Source: Desertimonas sp963733085 (lineage in GTDB: Bacteria > Actinomycetota > Acidimicrobiia > Acidimicrobiales > Ilumatobacteraceae). Taken from it: a stretch of DNA of 64,000 bases. The stretch covers positions 124,001 through 188,000 of the forward strand of contig CAVTBY010000005.1 in the NCBI GenBank assembly GCA_963733085.1, given 5' to 3'. Position numbers and translations under genes: made by a program. This document shows positions 45,130-52,822 of the stretch, in pieces (position 1 is the stretch's first letter; every line of letters starts with the position of its first letter). The notes beneath the pieces were generated by a model. That model did not search any database. It worked only from the letters and a program-made list of their open reading frames with translations, and was not told the origin of the DNA.

Positions 45130-46455
45130 TTACCCCCGCCGACGCAGGGCGGCGGCGTGGGCGGGGAATCCTTCGTGGTCGGCGAGGGCGATCACCGACG
45201 GCGTCATCCGCTTGAGCGCTGTCGCGTCCGCCTTGGCGACGGCGGTGCGCTTGAGGAACGTCATCGCCGTGATGCCCGACGACACCGCCGCGAATCCCGA
45301 CGTCGGCAAACTTGCCGGACAGCCGATGACGAAGTTGGCGGCACTGAACGGAGTGTTCTGGCCGATGAGGATCTCGCCGGCGTTGACGATGGCATCTACC
45401 GTCTCGCTCTCCACCGAATCTTCGACGGCCACCTGGAGGTGTTCCGGTGCGATGCGGTTGGCGACGGCGATGGCCTCGTCGAGATCGGCGGTGACGATGC
45501 AGCCGCCGTTGCTGCCGAGGGCCGCCCGGGCTGCCGTCGCTCGCTCATCCGGGAGGTCCTCGATCTGTCCCCGGAGTTCGACGTCGACCGCCGTGCCGAG
45601 TGCTTCGTCGGGAGTCAACAGCACGACCGTCGAATCGGTGCCATGTTCGGCTTCGATCAGCAGGTCGGCGGCGAGGCGAACCGGGTCGGCGCTGCGGTCG
45701 GCGATGACGACGCTCTCGGTCGGGCCGAGCAGCATCATCGTCGTCACTCCGTGGCGCTGCATCTCCACCTGGGCGAGGGTTACGGCCGGTGAGCCGGGGC
45801 CGACGACCATGCGCACCTGGGGGATCGACTCCGTACCGAACCCCAGCGCCGCGACACCGGCTGGACCGTTGACACGGAACACCTTGGTGATGCCGAGCTT
45901 GCGGCACACCACGAGCACCGCTGGATCGACGGCACCGTCACCCGACCCGGGAATCGGCGGGACGACCAGGACGATCTCGGGGACGCCGGCGACCGTGGCC
46001 GGTGTTGCCAATTGATAGGCGACGCTGGGATAGCTCGCCTTGCCCGAAGGGACGAACAGGCCGGCGGATGCGACCGGGGTCAGCTTCTCGCCGACGACGA
46101 GGCCGGGCTCGGCTTCGAAGCTCCAGTCGGTGAGGCGGGCGAGTTGGCGCTCGCTGAACGCCCGGATGTGGGCGATGGCGTCGTCGATCGCCTCGTCGAC
46201 CTCCGGGGCGACAACCGCCGCCTCGATCTCGCTGTTCGTGACGCGTAGCCCGGCAGGCGGGATCGTGACGCCGTCGAATCGCTCCAGCGCGTCGCAGACG
46301 GCGGCGTCCCCGCGAGTTCGCACATCCTCGATCAACCGCCCGATCGACGTCCGCAGTTGCGGATCGAAGATGGCGTCGAGCCCACGGTCGTAGAGCGCCG
46401 CGCGATCGGCGTCGTCGATGTCGGCCCATCGCCTGATCCGCATCACGGAGTCCAC
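45130..46455 (-). CDS. Histidinol dehydrogenase family protein, probably not canonical HisD
   Basis: A 441-residue HisD-fold dehydrogenase with good overall coverage (EKLTPVASAGLFVPSGKASY, VVGPGSPAVTLAQVEMQRHG, RIAPEHLQVAVED). Key places differ from biosynthetic HisD. The zinc-binding Q-x-x-H of 'LAQAEH' reads LLIEAEHGTDS, with Glu for Gln, and the usual 'HAGSVFLG' reads NAGEILIGQNTPFSAANFVI. These variants mark a HisD-like subgroup that includes sulfopropanediol-dehydrogenase-type enzymes. No other his gene is nearby. The start is GTG 46455, or ATG 46443. It is divergent from purA with a 42-bp gap. Confidence 0.8.
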   Translation of the reverse strand: MDSVMRIRRWADIDDADRAALYDRGLDAIFDPQLRTSIGRLIEDVRTRGDAAVCDALERFDGVTIPPAGLRVTNSEIEAAVVAPEVDEAIDDAIAHIRAFSERQLARLTDWSFEAEPGLVVGEKLTPVASAGLFVPSGKASYPSVAYQLATPATVAGVPEIVLVVPPIPGSGDGAVDPAVLVVCRKLGITKVFRVNGPAGVAALGFGTESIPQVRMVVGPGSPAVTLAQVEMQRHGVTTMMLLGPTESVVIADRSADPVRLAADLLIEAEHGTDSTVVLLTPDEALGTAVDVELRGQIEDLPDERATAARAALGSNGGCIVTADLDEAIAVANRIAPEHLQVAVEDSVESETVDAIVNAGEILIGQNTPFSAANFVIGCPASLPTSGFAAVSSGITAMTFLKRTAVAKADATALKRMTPSVIALADHEGFPAHAAALRRRG

Positions 46456-46462
46456 CGCGGAG

Positions 46463-46489
46463 ACGGTACCGAGCCGGCACGGCTAGCGT
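46463..46489. promoter_or_regulatory. Divergent leaderless promoters, HisD-like gene / purA
   Basis: Minus strand: TACCGT at 46468-46463, seven bases before GTG 46455. Plus strand: TAGCGT at 46484-46489, eight bases before GTG 46498. The two -10 boxes are only 15 bp apart. Confidence 0.5.
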
Positions 46490-46497
46490 GACGGCCC

Positions 46498-47769
46498 GTG
46501 CCGGTCACCGTCGTCGTCGGGGCCCAGTGGGGTGACGAGGGCAAGGCCAAGGTCATCGATCTGCTCGCCAAGGAGCACGGCTACGTCGTGCGTTACCAGG
46601 GTGGCCACAACGCCGGGCACACCGTCGTCTCCGGCGGTGAGCGCTACGCCCTGCAGCTCACGCCGAGCGGGATCCTCTACGACCACGTCATCCCCGTCAT
46701 CGCCAACGGCGTCGTCGTCGACCTGCCGACGCTGTTCGCCGAGATCGACACGCTCACCGCCCGTGGCATCTCCTGCGACCGGCTCCGCGTGTCCAGCCGC
46801 GCCCACCTCATCTTCCCGTGGCACCAGGCCCACGACGCCATCGCCGAGACTCTGCGTGGCGACGACAAGATCGGCACAACGCTCAAGGGCATCGGCCCGG
46901 CATACGCCGACAAGGCTCGCCGCGTCGGCATACGCGCCGGTGACGTGCTCGACCCCCGACGATTCAGCGAACAGGTGCGTGCCCGGGCGATCGCCGAGAA
47001 TCGCCAGCTCACCGATGACGGCGCCGAGGCCCTCGACGTCGACGACGTGGTCACCACGTTCGATGCCCTGGGGGCCCGCCTGGCGCCGTTCGTCACCGAC
47101 ACGGTCAGCCTCCTCCACGATGCCTTGGCGGCCGGCGCCCATCTCCTCCTCGAAGGCGCCCAGGCGACCTTCCTCGATCTCGACCATGGCACCTACCCCT
47201 ACGTCACGTCCTCGAACCCGACGGCCGGCGGGGCGTGCACAGGCACCGGCCTCGGTCCACGCGACATCGATCGTGTCGTCGGCATCACCAAGGCGTACAC
47301 GACCAGGGTTGGCGCCGGTCCCTTTCCGACGGAGCTGACCGACGACGACGGCGACCGCCTCGTCGACGTCGGTCGTGAGTTCGGCACCGTGACCGGGCGG
47401 CGCCGGCGAGCGGGTTGGCTCGACTGCGTGATGCTGCGCCACGCCGTCCGCCTCAACAGCCTCACCGAGCTGGCCGTCACCAAGCTCGATGTGCTCGACG
47501 GCTTCGAGGAGGTCAAGGTGTGCACCGGTTATCGAATCGGCGGCGGTTCGTTGCCGGCCTACCCCGACCGCGTCGATGTGCTGGCCTCCGTGGAGCCTGT
47601 CTACGAGACGTTGCCGGGTTGGGGCGTCGGCCTCGGCGACGTGCGCGAGCCAGCAGGGCTGCCGCCCGGAGCCCGCAAGCTGATCGAGTTGATCGAGGAG
47701 CAGGTCGGCGTCCCGGTGCGCGTCGTCGGCGTCGGCGCCGAGCGCGACGACTACCTGATCTGGCAATGA
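46498..47769 (+). CDS. purA: Adenylosuccinate synthetase
   Basis: A 423-residue GTP-dependent enzyme making adenylosuccinate from IMP and aspartate. The N-terminal P-loop reads AQWGDEGKAKVIDLLA: the near-invariant GDEGKGK has Ala17 in place of Gly. Other motifs are normal: VRYQGGHNAGHTVV, TTLKGIGPAYADKARR, LLEGAQATFLDLDHGTYPYV and TSSNPTAGGACTGTGLGP. It ends at the ATG of purB (ATGA at 47766), so AMP synthesis steps are coupled. Confidence 0.96.
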   Translation: MPVTVVVGAQWGDEGKAKVIDLLAKEHGYVVRYQGGHNAGHTVVSGGERYALQLTPSGILYDHVIPVIANGVVVDLPTLFAEIDTLTARGISCDRLRVSSRAHLIFPWHQAHDAIAETLRGDDKIGTTLKGIGPAYADKARRVGIRAGDVLDPRRFSEQVRARAIAENRQLTDDGAEALDVDDVVTTFDALGARLAPFVTDTVSLLHDALAAGAHLLLEGAQATFLDLDHGTYPYVTSSNPTAGGACTGTGLGPRDIDRVVGITKAYTTRVGAGPFPTELTDDDGDRLVDVGREFGTVTGRRRRAGWLDCVMLRHAVRLNSLTELAVTKLDVLDGFEEVKVCTGYRIGGGSLPAYPDRVDVLASVEPVYETLPGWGVGLGDVREPAGLPPGARKLIELIEEQVGVPVRVVGVGAERDDYLIWQ

Positions 47770-49070
47770 TCCCTCGTTACTCGCTCCCGGAGATGGCGGA
47801 GGTGTGGTCCGACACGACGCGGTTCGGTCGATACCTGGAGGTCGAGCTGCTCGCCACCGAGGCGCAGGCGCAGCTCGGGATCGTCCCCGCCGGCGACGCT
47901 GCAACCTGCCGAGCGAAGGCGCCCGTCGTCGACGACGCCTTCGTCGCTGCCGTCGGCGAACGAGAGCGGGTGACTGACCACGACGTCGCTGCCTTCGTCG
48001 ACGTCGTCCAGGAGGCGATCGGCGCGCCTGCCGGTTCGTGGATCCACTACGGGTTGACGTCCTCGGATGTCGTCGACACGGCGCTGTGCTGGGCGATGCG
48101 TGACGCCGGCCGCCTGCTCGTCGGCGCCGCTGACCAGCTAATCGGCACCGTCGTCGGTCTCGCCCGTCGGCACCGTGCCACGGCGATGATCGGGCGGACC
48201 CACGGAATCCACGCCGAGCCGACGACGTTCGGGGCCAAGGCCGCCCTGTGGGCGCTGCAGCTCGATCGCGATCGCACCCGCCTGCGCACCGCGACCGAGA
48301 CGGTGTCGGTGTGCAAGCTGTCGGGAGCGGTCGGCACGTACTCGAACATCGACCCGGCCGTCGAGCGACACGTCGGCGACGCCCTCGGTCTGCGCCCGGT
48401 GCCGGCGACGCAGGTGATCGCTCGCGATCGCCATGCCGAGCTGTTGTGGGCCTGCGCCGCTACGGCGTCGACGTGCGAGCTGATCGCCGTGGAGCTCCGC
48501 CACCTCCAGCGCACCGAGGTCGGCGAGGTGCTCGAAGGCTTCAAGCCGGGACAGAAGGGTTCCTCGGCGATGCCGCACAAGCGCAACCCGATCTCCGCCG
48601 AGACGATCAGCGGTCTGTCCCGGGTCGTGCGCGCGAACCTCCAGGCCGGACTGCAAGACGTGGCGTTGTGGCACGAGCGGGACATCTCCCACTCGTCGGT
48701 GGAACGGGTGATCCTGCCGGACTCGACGCTTCTCGTGCACTACTGCCTGCACCGCCTCGATCGGCTGCTCCACAACCTCCACGTCGACGCCGAGCGAATG
48801 CGCCAGAACCTGGGGTCGACGCGCGGCCTCGTGTTCAGCCAGCCAGTGTTGCTCGCCCTCGTCTCATCGGGGATGTCCCGTGACGACGCCTATCGGGTCG
48901 TGCAGCGCAATGCCCTGCAGGCGTGGGAGGAGGGCAGCGATTTCCGTTCGCTGCTCGAGGCCGATGCCGAGGTGACGCTCGATGCGACCGAGCTGGACGC
49001 GGCGTTCGACCTGGGTCGCTCGTTGCGCAACGTGGACGCCGTTTTCGAGGCCTTGTCGGCGATCGCCTAG
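47766..49070 (+). CDS. purB: Adenylosuccinate lyase
   Basis: A 434-residue fumarase-superfamily lyase: IPRYSLPEMAEVWSDTTRFG, WIHYGLTSSDVVDTALCWAM, MIGRTHGIHAEPTTFGAKAA (catalytic His) and the flexible loop PGQKGSSAMPHKRNPISAE (SSAMPxKxN, catalytic Ser). It acts twice in purine synthesis (SAICAR and adenylosuccinate cleavage). Start overlaps purA. Confidence 0.97.
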   Translation: MIPRYSLPEMAEVWSDTTRFGRYLEVELLATEAQAQLGIVPAGDAATCRAKAPVVDDAFVAAVGERERVTDHDVAAFVDVVQEAIGAPAGSWIHYGLTSSDVVDTALCWAMRDAGRLLVGAADQLIGTVVGLARRHRATAMIGRTHGIHAEPTTFGAKAALWALQLDRDRTRLRTATETVSVCKLSGAVGTYSNIDPAVERHVGDALGLRPVPATQVIARDRHAELLWACAATASTCELIAVELRHLQRTEVGEVLEGFKPGQKGSSAMPHKRNPISAETISGLSRVVRANLQAGLQDVALWHERDISHSSVERVILPDSTLLVHYCLHRLDRLLHNLHVDAERMRQNLGSTRGLVFSQPVLLALVSSGMSRDDAYRVVQRNALQAWEEGSDFRSLLEADAEVTLDATELDAAFDLGRSLRNVDAVFEALSAIA

Positions 49071-49381
49071 CGCAAACTTGTGGCGAAATCTCGCCGGCGT
49101 TGTCGAATTTGGCGGTTGTAGTTCGTCATCAGGGTGATGCACTTCATGAACGACTACCTGATGGAACTGGCTGTCAAGAATCTCCAGCGCCCGCCCCGGT
49201 CGATCCGGCCATCGCGGACACACGACACGCGTCCGGATCGGAGGAGCCGGGCGACGTGAACTGGGCGGCTTCCGCGTGGCCCAATCTCCGGAGCTGAGGT
49301 GTCGGATTCCGACCGTGCGACGCCGGAGAACGGCTCAACTGCTGTCGTCGCCCCGCCATCAGGAGCCCCAGAACGTTTCGT
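49071..49381 (+). other. Gene-poor gap with a possible 40-codon ORF
   Basis: An ORF at 49137-49259 (ATG) would encode MHFMNDYLMELAVKNLQRPP followed by an Arg-rich tail. Short actinobacterial proteins with a similar 'M-x-x-YLM-x-x' start exist, but no ribosome-binding site or promoter supports this one. The remainder shows no gene. Confidence 0.3.
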
Positions 49382-49795
49382 TCAGCCGCGACGGGCGATG
49401 CCGGCCTTGCTCAGCACGGCTGCGTCGACACCGATCTCACGCCAGGTCGTGTACGTGATGCCCTGGCGTTCGCTATATGAACGGGCGACCTTGACGAACG
49501 CATCTTCCAGTGCAGCGTGATCGTTGACGGCTGACTTCGATTCCAATTCGGCCTGCAGATCTCGTCGCTCCTGGAGCAATTTGAGCTCCCCGAGTGCATC
49601 GGCAGATGCAAGCTCGGTTTCGATCGCGGTCAGTCGCTTGGCAATCGAATCCTTCGTCCGGCGCCGACCGCGACGGGGCTTGTTGGCGCGCAAGGATTCG
49701 AGATAGTCACGCACGGCTCGGCCTTCGGAACGACCGCGGGCGAGCGCTGCCTTGTGCTCATCGGTCATCGGGCTTTTCGGTCCACGCTTTGCCAT
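49382..49795 (-). CDS. Conserved basic coiled-coil protein of unknown function
   Basis: A 137-residue protein from ATG 49795. It begins MAKRGPKSPMTDEHKAALAR, has a basic segment (NKPRRGRRRTKDSIAKRLTA), a coiled coil (LGELKLLQERRDLQAELESK) and ends VARSYSERQGITYTTWREIG with VLSKAGIARRG. I recognise this general pattern from uncharacterised actinobacterial proteins, possibly nucleoid or regulator-like because of the AT-hook-like Arg-Gly-Arg run. A -10 TATGAT lies seven bases upstream. Confidence 0.75.
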   Translation of the reverse strand: MAKRGPKSPMTDEHKAALARGRSEGRAVRDYLESLRANKPRRGRRRTKDSIAKRLTAIETELASADALGELKLLQERRDLQAELESKSAVNDHAALEDAFVKVARSYSERQGITYTTWREIGVDAAVLSKAGIARRG

Positions 49796-49802
49796 GGCGG
49801 GC

Positions 49803-49808
49803 ATCATA
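49803..49808 (-). promoter_or_regulatory. -10 hexamer TATGAT, leaderless promoter
   Basis: Minus-strand TATGAT ends seven bases before ATG 49795. Confidence 0.5.
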
Positions 49809-49896
49809 GGGCCCAATCAGCGCAAGGTTGAAGTTCGCAAATGCGGTTGACGATTGATCGTCAACACGGTGCCACTGTGGCCCGCATTCTGGTCAA

Positions 49897-50844
49897 TCAG
49901 CTAGGTGATGACGCCAGAGACGCGATGACATTGAGATGTTCGAGGTCGCCGAGGTCGAGTACTTGCAGATAGAGACGGTCGGCACCTACCAGTTGCCAGC
50001 GCTCCAATGTCTCCGCTGCTTCGGCTGCGACCCCAGCAATTCCCTGCTCACGTAACTCGTCGGGGAGGCGACCAATCGCTGCCGCGCGGCGGTCGTACTC
50101 GGCCGCATCGGCACCAATAGCAACAACGAGGGCAGCCGAGAAGGTCATCGTCGCCGGATCCCTGCCGACCGCCGTGCAAGCGTCGAGAACACGATTGCGC
50201 TGCTCCGTGAAATCGGCGACCGAGCGGAAGCCAAGATTGAATTCGCTGGCGAATCGGGCGGCTAGGCGTGGCGTCCTGCGCTGGCCTCCGCCGCCGATGA
50301 TGATCGGGAGGTTGGCCTGAGCAGGCTTCGGCAACGCCGGTGAATCGGTGAGTTGGTAGTGCCTGCCGGCGAAGCTGAAGTGTTCACCCTGCGGTGTCGA
50401 CCACAGGCCAGTGACGATCTCCAGCTGCTCCTCGAGCCGCTCAAAGCGCTCGCCGAGGCCCGGGAACGGGATGCCGTAGGCGGCGTGCTCCTGCTCGTAC
50501 CAGCCGGCGCCGAGACCGAGCTCGACGCGCCCGCCGGACATTTGGTCGACATTGGCCACGGCGATCGCCAGCACGGCCGGCAGCCGGAATGTCCCCGCCG
50601 TCACGAGCGTCCCCAGCCGGATCGTCGAGGTGTCCCGGGCGAGCCCGGCCAGCATGGTCCACGCATCTGTCGGCCCGGGCAGACCTCCGGCTTCGAGCGC
50701 CTCACCCATCGCCAGGTAGTGGTCGCTGCGGAAGAAGGCGCCGAATCCGAGTTGCTCGGCACGCTTGGCGACGTCGAGAAGGTCGTCGTAGGTCGCCCCT
50801 TGTTGTGGCTCGGTGAAGATGCGGAGCTGGCTGAGGTCGTACAC
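49897..50844 (-). CDS. LLM-class F420-dependent oxidoreductase
   Basis: A 315-residue luciferase-like TIM barrel: VYDLSQLRIFTEPQQGATYD, GFGAFFRSDHYLAMG, DTSTIRLGTLVTAGTFRLPA, SGGRVELGLGAGWYEQEHAA, YGIPFPGLGERFERLEEQLE and LPIIIGGGGQRRTPRLAARF. It matches the TIGR03560-like F420 group by motif. GTG 50844 is preferred over the longer Pro/Arg-rich frame because -10 TAGCCT lies seven bases upstream. The substrate is unknown. Confidence 0.87.
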   Translation of the reverse strand: MYDLSQLRIFTEPQQGATYDDLLDVAKRAEQLGFGAFFRSDHYLAMGEALEAGGLPGPTDAWTMLAGLARDTSTIRLGTLVTAGTFRLPAVLAIAVANVDQMSGGRVELGLGAGWYEQEHAAYGIPFPGLGERFERLEEQLEIVTGLWSTPQGEHFSFAGRHYQLTDSPALPKPAQANLPIIIGGGGQRRTPRLAARFASEFNLGFRSVADFTEQRNRVLDACTAVGRDPATMTFSAALVVAIGADAAEYDRRAAAIGRLPDELREQGIAGVAAEAAETLERWQLVGADRLYLQVLDLGDLEHLNVIASLASSPS

Positions 50845-50851
50845 GGCAGGA

Positions 50852-50857
50852 AGGCTA
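50852..50857 (-). promoter_or_regulatory. -10 hexamer TAGCCT, leaderless LLM gene promoter
   Basis: Minus-strand TAGCCT ends seven bases before GTG 50844; it overlaps the stop of the upstream minus-strand gene by a few bases. Confidence 0.5.
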
Positions 50858-51319
50858 TGGGCGCGTTGACATCCGCAAGGATTCGCTCGCCACGTAGAGG
50901 ACCGCCGCCCCGGTCTTGCTGGGATCAAAGGTCGGGGCAACGACGGCGACGAGGCGCAGTCCGTGGTCGCCGATCTCGGGACCACTGACCTCCCACGTCA
51001 CGTTGTACTCGTTGGCTCCGCGAACCTGGAGCCTCGTCCATTCCTGCTCGAATTGCCGCATCGAACGGACACCGGACACGCGATATGCCGGCCACTCCGA
51101 CTTCTTCGCGGCCGAGTAGTTGAAAGCCTTCTCGAAGCGACATTGCTCGAGCGCGCTGTGGACCGCTGCTCCGACCACTGCGACATCGCCCGCATCGTGC
51201 ACGGCGGCGCCGTCCGGCATCTCGGCGGAGAGACCGCCGTGGTTGAAGCACGCGGCGACGATGACATGCTGCCCGGCAGAGTCGACGAAAACATCGCACC
51301 ACCGGATGAACTCCCGCAC
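50855..51319 (-). CDS. Hypothetical protein
   Basis: A 154-residue protein with no domain I recognise. It begins VREFIRWCDVFVDSAGQHVI, contains FNHGGLSAEMPDGAAVHDAG and SAAKKSEWPAYRVSGVRSMR, and a late NEYNVTWEVSGPEIGDHGLR. No signal peptide or membrane helix is seen. GTG 51319 is preceded at six bases by TACGTT, supporting the start. It is divergent from pyrE. Confidence 0.6.
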   Translation of the reverse strand: MREFIRWCDVFVDSAGQHVIVAACFNHGGLSAEMPDGAAVHDAGDVAVVGAAVHSALEQCRFEKAFNYSAAKKSEWPAYRVSGVRSMRQFEQEWTRLQVRGANEYNVTWEVSGPEIGDHGLRLVAVVAPTFDPSKTGAAVLYVASESLRMSTRP

Positions 51320-51325
51320 ACGGCG

Positions 51326-51348
51326 AACGTAGCCGCATTAGCTACGGT
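51326..51348. promoter_or_regulatory. Divergent leaderless promoters, hypothetical gene / pyrE
   Basis: Minus strand TACGTT (51331-51326) six bases before GTG 51319; plus strand TACGGT (51343-51348) eight bases before ATG 51357. Confidence 0.5.
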
Positions 51349-51356
51349 CGACGCCG

Positions 51357-51932
51357 ATGTCCGATGCGGATCTCCCCGCGCTGCCGCCGGCCCGGGCGGC
51401 ATTGCGCGAGCACGTGCTCAAGCACTCCGTGAAGCGGGGTGATTTCACCTTGAAGTCGGGCGCGCACAGCTCATGGTTCTGCGACGCCAAACAGACGGCG
51501 TGCCGGCCCGACGGAATCCTCCTCGTCGCCGACGCCGCGCTCGAGATCATTCCCGACGACGCGACGGCGATCGGTGGCCTGACGGTCGGTGCCGACCCGG
51601 TCGCCTACGGTGTCGCCGCCGTGGCGGCGACACGGGGCCGCCTGCTGCGCAGCTTCACCGTACGCAAGGAGGCCAAGGACCACGGCATCGTCGGGCGCGT
51701 CGCCGGCGCCTTGGAAGCCGGCGACCGCGTCGTGATCACGGAAGACGCGGTGACGCGGGGAACGTCGCTGTTCGAGGCCGTCGATGTCGTCCGCGCCGTT
51801 GGCGCCGAACCGGTGCTGATCACGGTGATCGTCGACCGTGGCGGAACGTGCGCGGCGCTCGCCGCCGCCGCCGGCATCGCCTACGAACCGCTGCTCACCG
51901 CCGAGGACCTCGGTTTCGAGTCAGGGAGCTGA
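51357..51932 (+). CDS. pyrE: Orotate phosphoribosyltransferase
   Basis: A 191-residue PRTase of UMP synthesis: VKRGDFTLKSGAHSSWFCDA, IGGLTVGADPVAYGVAAVAA, FTVRKEAKDHGIVGRVAGAL and the PRPP motif RVVITEDAVTRGTSLFEAVD. The usual 'K-x-HG' loop and 'VEDV-x-T-x-G' PRPP site are present, the latter as TEDAVTRG. It ends within the last 12 bases of the convergent thioesterase gene. Confidence 0.95.
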   Translation: MSDADLPALPPARAALREHVLKHSVKRGDFTLKSGAHSSWFCDAKQTACRPDGILLVADAALEIIPDDATAIGGLTVGADPVAYGVAAVAATRGRLLRSFTVRKEAKDHGIVGRVAGALEAGDRVVITEDAVTRGTSLFEAVDVVRAVGAEPVLITVIVDRGGTCAALAAAAGIAYEPLLTAEDLGFESGS

Positions 51933-52748
51933 CGGGCGCAGGACCATCGTCTGCAATGCCCGACCGACCGGTCCCTCGTCGTCGAACAGTAGGGCGTCGG
52001 CGAGTCCGACGCCGTCCGGCTGCCACCACGACACGGCGTGCGAGCCAAGCCATTCGCCGACCGGGTCACGGTGCAGGGCGATCGTCAGGTCGGCGTTGAC
52101 GAAGGCGATCTCCCACGGCTCGGCGTGGCGGCTGAAGGCGTTCCCGCAGTCGGCCAGTGGGCAGATCCGCTGGAACGGCGACGGCGTTTCGCCAGGCAAC
52201 AGGGCTGCGGAGCGCATCCACACCGTCGACGCACCGGGTTCGCGATCCTCACCCGGTGGGAAGCGCATCTCCACGGCCTCGCCGCTGAAGCCGGGACGGC
52301 CGTGGTGCCGGCCGGCGTCGATCGGGAACGGGCCTGGTAGTGCCTCGACGACTCGGGGTGTGACTGCACTGGAGTTGTCCAGTGTGTTGGCGAACAGCGG
52401 TGGGTCCTGCTCGGCGACGTGCAACCCGACGGCTGTGACGCGGACGACGCCCTCGGAGTCGATGATGGCGGCCCGCGTGCCGCCCACGGTCTTGCCCTGC
52501 CGGGTCACCTCGACGTCGATGTGGAACCCGTCCATCGGGATCGGCTTGGCCAGCTCGATGGAGATCCGGGCGAGGCGGAACTCGGGCAGCGCACGCTCGC
52601 TCGCCCGGACGAGCAAACCCGAGGGTGGGCCGGCATGGCAGGCATCGGGGTCCCACGGCCCGCGGCAGTGGTCGGTCGGCGTGAACCACTCGACGGCACG
52701 GCTGTCGAGGTCGCGGGTACCCGGCGCGGCGAAGAACGTCACGTCCAC
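51921..52748 (-). CDS. Acyl-CoA thioesterase-like protein (TesB/double hotdog)
   Basis: A 275-residue double-hotdog protein. VDVTFFAAPGTRDLDSRAVE, CHAGPPSGLLVRASERALPE and ISIELAKPIPMDGFHIDVEV form the first half; AFVNADLTIALHRDPVGEWL and DGVGLADALLFDDEGPVGRA form the second, with the typical ending 'G-x-GLA-x-x-x-L-x-D-x-x-GPVGRA-x-Q'. GTG 52748 follows TAGCGT by seven bases. The open frame extends far upstream, but that part is antisense to the GH8 gene. Its 3' end overlaps pyrE by 12 bp. Confidence 0.82.
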   Translation of the reverse strand: MDVTFFAAPGTRDLDSRAVEWFTPTDHCRGPWDPDACHAGPPSGLLVRASERALPEFRLARISIELAKPIPMDGFHIDVEVTRQGKTVGGTRAAIIDSEGVVRVTAVGLHVAEQDPPLFANTLDNSSAVTPRVVEALPGPFPIDAGRHHGRPGFSGEAVEMRFPPGEDREPGASTVWMRSAALLPGETPSPFQRICPLADCGNAFSRHAEPWEIAFVNADLTIALHRDPVGEWLGSHAVSWWQPDGVGLADALLFDDEGPVGRALQTMVLRPSAP

Positions 52749-52755
52749 CGCCGGC

Positions 52756-52761
52756 ACGCTA
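52756..52761 (-). promoter_or_regulatory. -10 hexamer TAGCGT, leaderless thioesterase promoter
   Basis: Minus-strand TAGCGT ends seven bases before GTG 52748. Confidence 0.5.
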
Positions 52762-52822
52762 GGGCACTCGGTGTCAGCGAACACGACCGGCGACGTCGTG
52801 TTTGTTGACACAGAACAGGGGG

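Noticed and set aside
45130..47769. Histidine biosynthesis operon
   Set aside because: Only one HisD-like gene is present, with non-canonical residues, and its neighbours are purine genes.
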